Assembly: GCF_002043095.1 (NCBI RefSeq)
Contig: NZ_MVOC01000039.1
Span: 1 to 57,869 of the forward strand
DNA length: 57,869 nt
Source: Mycobacterium sp. AT1
GTDB taxonomy: Bacteria; Actinomycetota; Actinomycetes; Mycobacteriales; Mycobacteriaceae
Direction of reading: 5' to 3'
The notes under the pieces were generated by a model. That model was not told the origin of the DNA. It saw only the letters and a program-made list of their open reading frames with translations, and searched no databases. Both the position numbers and the translations under genes were made by a program. Shown here one piece after another: positions 33,375 to 41,520 of this stretch (the first letter of the stretch is position 1; every line of letters begins with the position of its first letter).

Positions 33375-35174
33375 GTGATTCGGCGGCTGGGAGCGTGGCG
33401 ACCTGGGGCGCGCTGGGTGCTGCACGCCGCCGTGGCGCTGATCGTCGCGCAGCTGGTCCTGCGCGCCGTGCTGGCGTTTCAGGGCTACTTCTACTGGGAC
33501 GACCTGATCCTGATTTCCCGCGCAGGCACCCACGCGCTGTGGTCCCCGGCGTATCTGTTCGACGACCACGACGGCCACGTCATGCCCGCCGCGTTCCTCG
33601 TCGCGGGCGCGATCGCCAAGGTCGCCCCGTTCAACTGGATCGGCCCGGCAGTCAGTCTGGTGGTGCTGCAACTGGTGGCGTCGCTGGCGATCCTGCGGGC
33701 ATTGCACGTGATCCTGGGGTGGCGGCCGCTGCTGCTGATTCCGCTGACGTTCGCGCTCTTCTCTCCGCTGACCCTGCCTGCGTTCGCGTGGTGGGCGGCG
33801 GCGCTGAACGCGCTGCCGATGGTGGCGGCCATGGCTTGGGTTTGTGCCGACGCGATCATGTTGGTGCGCACCGGAAATCAGCGGTACGCCCGCACCGGCG
33901 CCCTGGTGTCCTTCCTCGGGCTGACGTTCTTCGAGAAGGCCGCGGTCATCCCCTTCGTGGCGTTCGTCGTCGCCGCGCTGCTCGCCTACGTGCTCGGTGA
34001 CCGCTCCGCGGTCAAGACCGTGTGGCGCGGCGGGCTTCGGTTGTGGATCGCCACTGGCGCACTGACCGCGGCGTGGGTCGGGGTCTACCTCCTGGTCGTC
34101 GACCAGCGACGCTGGACGCTGGACTACCCGATGACCGGGGACCTACTGGTCCGATCGGTGACCCACGGCATCGTGCCCGGCCTGATCGGCGGCCCCTGGC
34201 AGTGGGAGCGCTGGGCACCGTCGTCCCCGTGGGCGCTGCCGCAGTGGCCCGTCATGGTGGTGGGGTGGGTGGTGCTGGCGGCGGTGATCGCGGTGTCGGT
34301 GGCCCGCAAGGAGCACGCCCGCCTGCTGTGGTTCGCCGCGGCGGCGTACGTCGTGGCGTGCCAGCTGCCGATCTACCTGATGCGGTCGTCGCGCTTCACC
34401 GCCATCGAATTGGCGCAGACCCTGCGCTACCTGCCCGACCTGGCGGTGGTGTTGACGCTGTTGGCGGCCGTCGGATTCCTCGCGCCGAACCGGGTCACCT
34501 CCACCCGGCTGGACGCCTCGCGGACCCGGACGGTCGTCGTCGTGTCGTGCGCCGCGCTCTTCGTCGTCAGTTGCGTGTATTCGACCGTGACGTTCACGAC
34601 GCGGTGGCGAGACAACCCGACGCGGGCCTACGTCGCCAACGTGTTGACCAGTCTCTCCGCGGCCAACGCCGCCACCACCGCACCCCTGTTGGAGCAGGAG
34701 GTGGACCCGCTGATCCTGCAGCGCTTCGCGTGGCCCGACAATCTGTTCGGCCACGTGTTCTCCCTGGTTCGAGATCGTCCCGAATTCAGCACCAGCACAA
34801 CGGATTTGCGCACCTTCGACCGCAAGGGCCGGTTGGTCGACGCCCAGGTGACCTGGGTACGACACACGCTTGCAGGGCCAAAGCCCCAGTGCGGCTACCT
34901 CGTTCAGCCAGACGCCCCGGTACGGATGCCGCTGGACGGCCCGATGCTGCCGACGGAGTGGACGGCCGAGATCAACTATCTGGCCAACAACGACGGTTCG
35001 ATGACCTTCGCGCTGTCGGACGGCGACGCCACCCGGGTGCAGGTCCATCCCGGGCTCAACCGCGTCTTCGTCCGGTTGTCGGGGGCGGGGAACGCGGTCA
35101 TCGCGATCGCCAACACCTCGGCGCTGTCGGTGTGCCTGGCGTCCGGCCCCGTCGGGTACGTGGCACCCCCGTAG
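33375..35174 (+). CDS. Large integral membrane protein, GT-C-like
   Basis: A 599 aa protein with about ten hydrophobic helices in its first 380 residues and a soluble C-terminal region. YFYWDDLILISRAG in the first extracellular loop has the acidic pair typical of GT-C glycosyltransferases that use polyprenyl-phosphate sugars. Counterpart of M. tuberculosis Rv3635. The function is not established, but its position next to galE-like, GT2 and flippase genes suggests sugar transfer on the outer side of the membrane. GTG start, 7 nt from TACAGT. Confidence 0.8.
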   Translation: MIRRLGAWRPGARWVLHAAVALIVAQLVLRAVLAFQGYFYWDDLILISRAGTHALWSPAYLFDDHDGHVMPAAFLVAGAIAKVAPFNWIGPAVSLVVLQLVASLAILRALHVILGWRPLLLIPLTFALFSPLTLPAFAWWAAALNALPMVAAMAWVCADAIMLVRTGNQRYARTGALVSFLGLTFFEKAAVIPFVAFVVAALLAYVLGDRSAVKTVWRGGLRLWIATGALTAAWVGVYLLVVDQRRWTLDYPMTGDLLVRSVTHGIVPGLIGGPWQWERWAPSSPWALPQWPVMVVGWVVLAAVIAVSVARKEHARLLWFAAAAYVVACQLPIYLMRSSRFTAIELAQTLRYLPDLAVVLTLLAAVGFLAPNRVTSTRLDASRTRTVVVVSCAALFVVSCVYSTVTFTTRWRDNPTRAYVANVLTSLSAANAATTAPLLEQEVDPLILQRFAWPDNLFGHVFSLVRDRPEFSTSTTDLRTFDRKGRLVDAQVTWVRHTLAGPKPQCGYLVQPDAPVRMPLDGPMLPTEWTAEINYLANNDGSMTFALSDGDATRVQVHPGLNRVFVRLSGAGNAVIAIANTSALSVCLASGPVGYVAPP

Positions 35175-35232
35175 GCACGTGGAGAATTCGATCCCCGGTC
35201 CGTTTCGCGCAGGCGACCCCCATACTCAGCCA

Positions 35233-36597
35233 ATGACGTCGACCACCGAGGGATTGACCGGCCGCGTCGTAAGACCCGGAGACGACGACTACCCCACCGC
35301 GCGCGCCGGCTGGAACCTGCTGTTCGACCACCGTCCGATGGCGATCGTATTCGCCAGGGAGACAGGCGACGTCGTCACCGCTCTGGCGTGGGCTCGGCGC
35401 AACCAGGTCGCCGTGCGGGTGCGCAGCGGCGGCCACTGCCTCGAGGGCTGGAACAGCGTCGACGACGGCATCGTGATCGACGTCAGCGAGATGAAGTTCG
35501 CCGTGGTCGACGCGGCCGCGGGGACGGCCACGGTCGGAGCCGGACTCAACCAGTTGGAGGCCGTCACCACGCTCGGCGCGGCGGGTGTCGCCGCCCCGAC
35601 CGGCACGGAGGGGACCGTCGGCCTGGTCGGTGCGACGCTGGGCGGCGGGTTCGGACTGTTGACCCGCGCGTTTGGCATGGCGTCGGACAATCTGCTCGCC
35701 GCCGAGGTCGTCGTGGCGTCCGGGGTCGACGGTGCCGAGGCGATCACCGTCTCAGAGGACGACCACGCCGATCTGCTGTGGGCGCTGCGCGGCGCGGGCA
35801 ACGGCAACTTCGGCGTCGTCACGTCGCTGACCTACCGCGTGCATCCGCTGCGCCAGGTCGTCTACGTCACCGCGAGCTGGCCGGGGCTGACGCACCTTCG
35901 CGAGGTCTTCCACGCCTGGCAGCGGTCGGCACCGTTCGCCGACGAGCGGATGACCAGTCAGCTGGAGATCAGCCAGGGCGAGATCCAGCTGATCGCCGTT
36001 CTCGCAGGAGGTTCCGAGGCCGACGCCGCCCGTGTTCTGGAGCCCGTCCTGGCCGTCGGCGACCCGACGGTCTCGATGCTCGACGGCAACTGGGCCGACG
36101 TCTACGGGGGCTTCCAAGTCCCGAACGACGACGAGGCGGCGAATTGGAAGTTCCACTCCCACTTCGTTTCTCAACCCCTGCCCGACGAGGCGGTCGACCT
36201 GATCGGCTCGTTCCTGGCGGCGGCCCCGATGCCGGGCTGCAACTACTTCGCCAACGCGTTCGGCGGTGCGGTAACCCGCACCGAGCCGGCCGGCGGCTCG
36301 GCGTTCGCCCACCGCGGTGCGCTGTTCTACGCCGAGCCGGGTGCCGGCTGGGGTGAACGCGGAGGACGCAAGCCGGACGAGGCGCTCACCGCTCGGTGCG
36401 TGCAGTGGACCGCCGACTTCGCAGAGGCGTTGGCTCCCTTCGCCGACGGCGCCTACGTCAACGTGCCCAACGCCGACGACCCCGACTTCGCGACCGCGTA
36501 CTGGGGCGCCAACGTGCCACGGTTGCGCGAGGTCAAGGCCACCTACGACCCGCATCGGGTGTTCCGCTACGAGCAGGGCATCACGCCGCCCGGCTGA
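35233..36597 (+). CDS. FAD-binding oxidoreductase (BBE-like)
   Basis: A 454 aa flavoprotein of the berberine-bridge-enzyme-like/PCMH family. RSGGHCLEGWNSVDDG near residue 60 contains the His that usually links FAD covalently. GATLGGGFGLLTRAFGMASDN is the second FAD segment, and the C-terminal BBE element AYVNVPNADDPDF is present. The Cys that makes a second flavin link in many members is not seen in PTGTEGTVG. No secretion signal is visible. The ATG at 35233 is preferred over an upstream start at 35179. The substrate is unknown. Confidence 0.87.
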   Translation: MTSTTEGLTGRVVRPGDDDYPTARAGWNLLFDHRPMAIVFARETGDVVTALAWARRNQVAVRVRSGGHCLEGWNSVDDGIVIDVSEMKFAVVDAAAGTATVGAGLNQLEAVTTLGAAGVAAPTGTEGTVGLVGATLGGGFGLLTRAFGMASDNLLAAEVVVASGVDGAEAITVSEDDHADLLWALRGAGNGNFGVVTSLTYRVHPLRQVVYVTASWPGLTHLREVFHAWQRSAPFADERMTSQLEISQGEIQLIAVLAGGSEADAARVLEPVLAVGDPTVSMLDGNWADVYGGFQVPNDDEAANWKFHSHFVSQPLPDEAVDLIGSFLAAAPMPGCNYFANAFGGAVTRTEPAGGSAFAHRGALFYAEPGAGWGERGGRKPDEALTARCVQWTADFAEALAPFADGAYVNVPNADDPDFATAYWGANVPRLREVKATYDPHRVFRYEQGITPPG

Positions 36598-36625
36598 CGG
36601 TCGACTAGTCGCTTTCTCCCGATTG

Positions 36626-38047
36626 CTACCCGCCATCACCTAGGTCGCTAGGCACATCTGTCTCTCCAACCAGACCCTGGCGACGGGATAGCCATTCTGT
36701 TTGCTGGACCCTCTCCAACGTCTTCAGCATGTCGGGGCGCGGTGACCACGCGAACTGCCGCTGCACCTTCGTTCGCTGGAGCAGTCCTCGTTCTTCGAGG
36801 TCGTACAGATCGTTTCGTGCGGTCTGCTTCGACACACCGTGATAGTTCATGTGCGATTCGGCCGTGTAGTAGTTCGAGGGGTCCCGCGTCGCAGACTGCA
36901 GTAGAGCAACTTGACGATGGTTGAATGCGCCGGGGCCTCCCACCAGTAGTGCACGTGCACGCTGGAGCTCCAACGATTTTCTGTGCAAGTACTCATCTAG
37001 CGCCACTAGAGCTCGACGTATGACGTCAAGGTGGTAGATCAAGAAGTAGGTGAGATCGCCGTCGTCCTGCTCTGTATGAATGAATGACCTGGCGTATTGG
37101 GATGGCGCCTGATTCAAGACCAAAGATATCGCCAGGTGCTCCGTCAACCAGAATCCTTGCCTGAGCATGCTCCAGTAGAAAAGTGCTCGCGCAGTGCGGC
37201 CGTTGCCGTCCTCGAAGTAGTGGTCGTAGCCCATCATGAAGTGGACCGTTAGCGCGCGTACAACGGGTGGGACATACGGCCGCGCGTCTTGGTCCGCGTT
37301 TGCAAAGTCGCACAGCTTCTGCAGACGCCCAGGTAGTTCGTCGACCGGTGGAGGTTGATGAAGCAGTCGGTCTTCCTCGTCGAGGATTTTCGCGCGGTCA
37401 GCCGGGTCGGGGTTGCTTTGGATTCGACCCGCAGCGTCGGCGTTGTCCAGGGTTTCCTCGGTGACGATCCGATGCACTTCGCAGATTCGTTCCGGAGTGA
37501 ACGGCAAGTCCTTGATCTCGCGGATGTGCCGCATCGCCCTGTAGTTGTTCAGGATCATCTGTTGGCTTCGGTCCTTCGGAGTCTCGCCGTAGGCGATCAT
37601 CCTTTTGGCATCCCGGCGAGTAGTTGAGGCGCCCTCGAGTTGGCTGGAGCTGATTGCTTCTTCCACGAGCGACTGAATCACGTATCGGTCGCGCGACGTC
37701 TTGTTCACAACCTCTTCGGGCAAGGCGATCTGCCCACTTGCCCGCTGCGATACGTAGTCGAGCTCACGTAGAACCTTGTCGGGAAGTGCGTAGGTGAAGG
37801 GACGTCCATCGGTCAAGTCGAGTGGCAGTTTTCGAAGTGCAGCCCGACGCCGAAACTTGACTCCGAGCCACCACTGATCAGCGGTCAAGTCGCCAGGTGG
37901 ATCTTTGTAGCGCAGCTTGTCCCAAGTGAGGTATTCGTCGTCGTCCTCTTGCCCCACCTTGTCAAGGACGGCGAACAGCTTTGGGAAGTCGTCGCCGTAC
38001 TCGGCCATCAGTGAGTCCATCGACGGCGGAGGCATCGGAGTCTTCAT
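36626..38047 (-). CDS. Fic family protein with N-terminal inhibitory motif and C-terminal winged helix
   Basis: A 473 aa Fic-domain protein that probably AMPylates a protein hydroxyl. The Fic motif HYFEDGNGRTAR is at about residues 266-277. The inhibitory helix motif (S/T)xxxE(G/N) appears as SSQLEG at about 134-139, so it is the self-inhibited class with the helix N-terminal to the Fic core. The C-terminus has a winged helix (YHGVSKQTARNDLYDLEERG, about 405-424). The ATG at 38047 has GGAGG at 8 nt. The gene is visibly less GC-rich than its neighbours and lies beside a tRNA gene, suggesting acquisition. The palindromes upstream suggest autoregulation. Confidence 0.92.
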   Translation of the reverse strand: MKTPMPPPSMDSLMAEYGDDFPKLFAVLDKVGQEDDDEYLTWDKLRYKDPPGDLTADQWWLGVKFRRRAALRKLPLDLTDGRPFTYALPDKVLRELDYVSQRASGQIALPEEVVNKTSRDRYVIQSLVEEAISSSQLEGASTTRRDAKRMIAYGETPKDRSQQMILNNYRAMRHIREIKDLPFTPERICEVHRIVTEETLDNADAAGRIQSNPDPADRAKILDEEDRLLHQPPPVDELPGRLQKLCDFANADQDARPYVPPVVRALTVHFMMGYDHYFEDGNGRTARALFYWSMLRQGFWLTEHLAISLVLNQAPSQYARSFIHTEQDDGDLTYFLIYHLDVIRRALVALDEYLHRKSLELQRARALLVGGPGAFNHRQVALLQSATRDPSNYYTAESHMNYHGVSKQTARNDLYDLEERGLLQRTKVQRQFAWSPRPDMLKTLERVQQTEWLSRRQGLVGETDVPSDLGDGG

Positions 38048-38080
38048 GTAGCGGCCTCCAGGTCGATCGATCGTCAAAGG

Positions 38081-38109
38081 AAAGTCAAAATCAGTTAGGC
38101 TTTGACTTT
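38081..38109. promoter_or_regulatory. AAAGTCAAA inverted repeat in the fic promoter
   Basis: AAAGTCAAA / TTTGACTTT with an 11 bp spacer, 33 bp upstream of the fic ATG. A larger palindrome with the same half-site follows at 38135-38167. It is a likely operator. Confidence 0.6.
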
Positions 38110-38134
38110 GAAGCTATTTGGCTCCAAAGTACAA

Positions 38135-38167
38135 CAAAAGTCAAAAGCGATTAGCTTTTGACTTTTG
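38135..38167. promoter_or_regulatory. 14 bp-arm palindrome with AAAGTCAAAA half-sites
   Basis: CAAAAGTCAAAAGC - GATTA - GCTTTTGACTTTTG is a perfect inverted repeat with 14 bp arms. It repeats the half-site of 38081-38109 and is AT-rich in a GC-rich genome. It could be an operator or a strong hairpin. Confidence 0.65.
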
Positions 38168-38370
38168 GTTGTGTTGTCTCGAGGACGCGCGTCATCCGCG
38201 GGAATGCCTGCGAACCGCAAGGAGAGTGCGCGTGCCTACAACGATCACCTGAGGGGCTCAGCCGCGTTGACTTGATTGCAGCTGCGCGGCGAACGGTGCC
38301 GCAAACGCGGCGAGGAGCCAAATCAAATGGGGTTTCGTACCCACGAAAACAGGATCTAGCTGGAACGTTG

Positions 38371-38446
38371 TGGGGCCGCCTTGGGGAATCGAACCCCAGA
38401 CCTTCTCATTACGAGTGAGATGCTCTACCGACTGAGCTAAGGCGGC
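38371..38446 (-). tRNA. tRNA-Thr (CGT anticodon)
   Basis: The minus strand folds as a full cloverleaf: acceptor GCCGCCT / AGGCGGC, D-arm GCTC..GAGC, anticodon stem TCTCA/TGAGA with loop CTCGTAA (anticodon CGT), T-arm TGGGG-TTCGATT-CCCCA, and an encoded CCA at 38371-38373. The AT-rich Fic segment begins on its 3' side, the usual place for integrations. Confidence 0.95.
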
Positions 38447-38515
38447 GACGCCTGGTCAGCCAGGCGGGACGAGTCTACGGCAGGCACCGTCGCCAACCCA
38501 AAACGATCCCCGACG

Positions 38516-39736
38516 TCAACCTCGGAGGGCCTGCCCGACCGTGGCCACCAGGGCGTCCACCGCGAACTTCGGCTTGACGTTGATGGCCAGTGCGTCGCGA
38601 CATTCGAGCACGGCCTCGATGCAGCGCAGCAGCCGATCGGGCGGGACGTGGGCCGCCATCGCCGCGACCTTGTCCGCCATGTCGGGGTGATTGGCCTGGA
38701 TGGTGCCCGCCCCCGACGACACCAGGAGGGCGTCGCGGAAGTAGGTCGCCAGATCGATCAGCGCCCGGTCGAGGGCGTCGCGCGACGCCCGCGTCTGTCG
38801 CGACTTCTGCCGTTTCTCGAGATCCTTGAGCGCCCCGGCGGCGCCGCGCAGCGCACCCGCGGCCCCCTTGCCAGTGCCGCCGCCCCCGAGCGCGGTCCGC
38901 AACTCCTCGGTCTCGGCCTCGTTGCGGTCTCCGGTGAGGGCCTTCGCCTCGTCCTCCGCGCTGGCCACCAGCTCCTCGGCGGCCGCGTAGGCCCGCGCCG
39001 GCGTCGCCGCGTCCCGGGCCAGCCCCAACGCGCGTTCCCGGCGGCTTCTGGCCTGGTCGTCGGTGGCCAACCGGCGGGCACGCCCCACGTGGCCGCCGCT
39101 GACCGAAGCCGCCCACGTGGCGTCCTTCTCGGCCATGCCGTCGACGTCGACCAGCACCCGCGCGATCGCCTCCAGTCGCGGCGTCACCAGGGCCACGTGT
39201 CGACACCGCGACCGCAGGGTGATCGCGATGTCTTCGGGGTCGACCGACGGCGCGCACAGCAGGAACACCGTCGACGCCGGCGGCTCCTCCACCACCTTGA
39301 GCAGGGCGTTCGCCGCGCCCTCGGTGAGCCGGTCGGCGTCCTCGACCACCACGACCTGCCATCGCCCGGTGCCCGGCCTGCGCGACGCGATCTGGACGAT
39401 GTCGCGCATCTCCTTGACACCGATCGACAGGCCTTCGGGAATGATGCGCCGCACGTCGGCGTGGGTGCCCGCCATGGTGGTGGTGCAGGCGCGGCACTCC
39501 CCGCACCCGGGTGGACCGTCCGACGTGCACTGCAGGGCCGCCGCGAAGCACACCGCGGCGATGGATCTTCCCGACCCGGGAGGACCCGTGATCAACCAGG
39601 CGTGGGTCATCCGGCCGCCCGTGGCGCCAGTGCCCAGCGGGTTGTGAGCCGAATCACCGCGGGCCGCGTGCGCGGCAGCCACCAGCTCCGCTTCGACGGC
39701 GTCCTGGCCCACCAGACGCGAGAAAACACCGCTCAT
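38516..39736 (-). CDS. holB: DNA polymerase III subunit delta'
   Basis: Clamp-loader AAA+ subunit, 406 aa. The Walker A position reads GPPGSGRS with Arg in place of Lys, as expected for delta' subunits that do not hydrolyse ATP. The zinc Cys cluster CGECRAC and the sensor/arginine-finger segment TLRSRCRHV are present. A region near residue 290 is rich in Gly/Ala (GGGGTGKGAAGALRGAAGAL). The ATG at 39736 is supported by the start SGVFSRLVGQD. Counterpart of Rv3644c, divergent from the adenylate cyclase gene. Confidence 0.92.
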   Translation of the reverse strand: MSGVFSRLVGQDAVEAELVAAAHAARGDSAHNPLGTGATGGRMTHAWLITGPPGSGRSIAAVCFAAALQCTSDGPPGCGECRACTTTMAGTHADVRRIIPEGLSIGVKEMRDIVQIASRRPGTGRWQVVVVEDADRLTEGAANALLKVVEEPPASTVFLLCAPSVDPEDIAITLRSRCRHVALVTPRLEAIARVLVDVDGMAEKDATWAASVSGGHVGRARRLATDDQARSRRERALGLARDAATPARAYAAAEELVASAEDEAKALTGDRNEAETEELRTALGGGGTGKGAAGALRGAAGALKDLEKRQKSRQTRASRDALDRALIDLATYFRDALLVSSGAGTIQANHPDMADKVAAMAAHVPPDRLLRCIEAVLECRDALAINVKPKFAVDALVATVGQALRG

Positions 39737-39817
39737 CAGGCGCCACCCTAGTGCGCCCCGCCGACACTCGTCGGAGGGCGGCGACGAACAGCGCCCGTGC
39801 CGATGCCTCTGGACCGA

Positions 39818-39823
39818 TACGGT
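39818..39823 (+). promoter_or_regulatory. -10 hexamer for leaderless adenylate cyclase transcript
   Basis: TACGGT ends 6 nt before the ATG at 39830. Confidence 0.55.
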
Positions 39824-39829
39824 TGACGC

Positions 39830-41413
39830 ATGACCGGGCCGACACCACAGATGGGGCGAATCACCGCCTTCGTCCGTTGGGTGGCGCGCACGCCATGGCC
39901 GGTGTTCACCCTCGGCATGCTGCAGGCCGACATCATCGGTGCCCTCTTCGTGCTGGGCTTCCTTCGGTTCGGGCTGCCCGCGGAGGATCGCATCCAGCTC
40001 CAAGACCTGCCCGCACTCAACCTGGCGATCTTCCTCGGCTACCTCTTCGTGTCGTTCACGATCCTGTCGTGGCTGACCCTGCGGCTGCTGATCCCGGTGA
40101 TCCGCTGGCAGCGCCGCGACAGCCTGCTTGGCGGTGGTGACCCCGCGGTGACCGACCTGGCCCGCGTGCGGGCCTTGAGGATGCCGTTCTACCGGTCCGT
40201 GATCAACGTCTCGAACTGGTTCCTGGGCTCGATCGTGTTCATCGTCGCGAGCTGGCCCGTCGCCAGCCGGTCGGCGCCCGTGGTCGCCGTCGCCGCGGCC
40301 CTCGGCGCCACGGCGACCGCGATCATCGGGTACCTGCAATCCGAGCGCGTGCTGCGGCCCGTCGCCGTCGCCGCGCTGCGGGGTGGTGTCCCCGCGAGCT
40401 TCCGGGCGCCGGGGGTCATCCAACGGCAGGTGCTCACCTGGGTGTTGTCGACCGGCGTGCCGGTCCTCGCCATCGTGTTGGCCTTGGTGGCAAGCAAGTT
40501 CGAGATCCTCACCGCGCCCGCCGAGCGTCTGAACACCCCGATCCTGCTCTTGGCGGTCGCCGCGCTGGTGATCGGGCTGGCGGGCACCGTGCTGGTCGCG
40601 ATGTCGATCGCGGACCCGCTGCGCCAATTGCGTTGGGCCCTCGGTGAAGTGCAGCGCGGCAACTACAACGCACACATGCAGATCTACGACGCGAGTGAAT
40701 TGGGTTTGCTGCAGGCCGGATTCAACGACATGGTCCGCGATCTCGCCGAACGCCAACGCCTCCGAGACCTGTTCGGTCGCTACGTCGGCGAGGACGTCGC
40801 CCGCCGCGCGCTCGAACGCGGCACCGAGCTCGGCGGTCAGGAACGCGACGTGGCGGTGCTCTTCGTCGACCTGGTGGGGTCGACGCAACTGGCCGCGACC
40901 CGGCCCGCCGCCGAGGTCGTGGGTCTGCTCAACGAGTTCTTCCGCGTCATCGTCGACAGCGTCAACCGGCACGGCGGGTTCGTCAACAAGTTCCAGGGCG
41001 ACGCCGCGCTGGCCATCTTCGGCGCTCCGATCGAGCACCCCGACGCCTCCGGTGCGGCGCTAGCTGCCTCAAGGGAACTGCACGACGAGCTGATCGAGGT
41101 GTTGGGCCAGACCGACTTCGGCATCGGAGTGTCCGCGGGCCGGGCCATCGCCGGTCACATCGGCGCCCAGGCCCGCTTCGAGTACACCGTCATCGGCGAC
41201 CCGGTCAACGAGGCCGCCCGGCTTACCGAGCTGGCGAAGCTCGAGGAGGGCCACGTGCTGGCGTCGGCGATCGCGGTCAGCGGCGCCCTCGACGCAGAGG
41301 CGTTGTGCTGGGACGTCGGCGAGACCGTCGAACTCCGTGGCCGCAACGCACCCACCCAGTTGGCACGGCCGGTCAATCTGGCTGCGCCACGGCGGGTTTC
41401 GAGCCAGGCCTAG
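39830..41413 (+). CDS. Membrane adenylate cyclase with HAMP domain (class III)
   Basis: A 527 aa protein with six membrane helices in residues about 20-265, a HAMP linker (ADPLRQLRWALGEVQRGNY) at about 262-315, and a class III cyclase domain from about 335. The metal-binding Asp is in VLFVDLVGSTQ; FQGDAALAIFGAP and VIGDPVNEAARL hold further catalytic residues. It makes cAMP from ATP and should signal from the membrane. Counterpart of Rv3645. It is convergent with topA, 18 bp away. Confidence 0.92.
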   Translation: MTGPTPQMGRITAFVRWVARTPWPVFTLGMLQADIIGALFVLGFLRFGLPAEDRIQLQDLPALNLAIFLGYLFVSFTILSWLTLRLLIPVIRWQRRDSLLGGGDPAVTDLARVRALRMPFYRSVINVSNWFLGSIVFIVASWPVASRSAPVVAVAAALGATATAIIGYLQSERVLRPVAVAALRGGVPASFRAPGVIQRQVLTWVLSTGVPVLAIVLALVASKFEILTAPAERLNTPILLLAVAALVIGLAGTVLVAMSIADPLRQLRWALGEVQRGNYNAHMQIYDASELGLLQAGFNDMVRDLAERQRLRDLFGRYVGEDVARRALERGTELGGQERDVAVLFVDLVGSTQLAATRPAAEVVGLLNEFFRVIVDSVNRHGGFVNKFQGDAALAIFGAPIEHPDASGAALAASRELHDELIEVLGQTDFGIGVSAGRAIAGHIGAQARFEYTVIGDPVNEAARLTELAKLEEGHVLASAIAVSGALDAEALCWDVGETVELRGRNAPTQLARPVNLAAPRRVSSQA

Positions 41414-41431
41414 ACCTAGCCCGCCTCAGGT

Positions 41432-41520
41432 CTAGGCCTTCTTCGCCGCGGCCTTCTTGGCAGGCGCCTTCTTCGCTGGCGCCTTCTTGACGGCCTTCTT
41501 CGCGGGCGCCTTCTTCTTGA
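41432..41520 (-). repeat. Short tandem coding repeat, topA basic tail
   Basis: The topA 3' end is low-complexity, encoding tandem KKAPAKKA-type units after the last GRFGPYV module. Such Lys/Ala tails bind DNA non-specifically and are prone to length change. Confidence 0.7.

Noticed and set aside
4749..36597. The whole interval as one horizontally acquired island
   Set aside because: Composition and leaderless promoter style match the flanks, and core genes (flippase, GT2, galE-like) are interspersed. Lineage-specific gene loss in M. tuberculosis is as likely as gain here. Only the Fic segment looks foreign.
36598..38370. Genomic-island boundaries by a duplicated tRNA 3' end
   Set aside because: No second copy of the tRNA-Thr 3' end and no integrase gene were seen, so attachment sites cannot be called.
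38158..38418. An 86-codon plus-strand frame ending in the tRNA region
   Set aside because: It runs through the antisense of tRNA-Thr and has no family resemblance.
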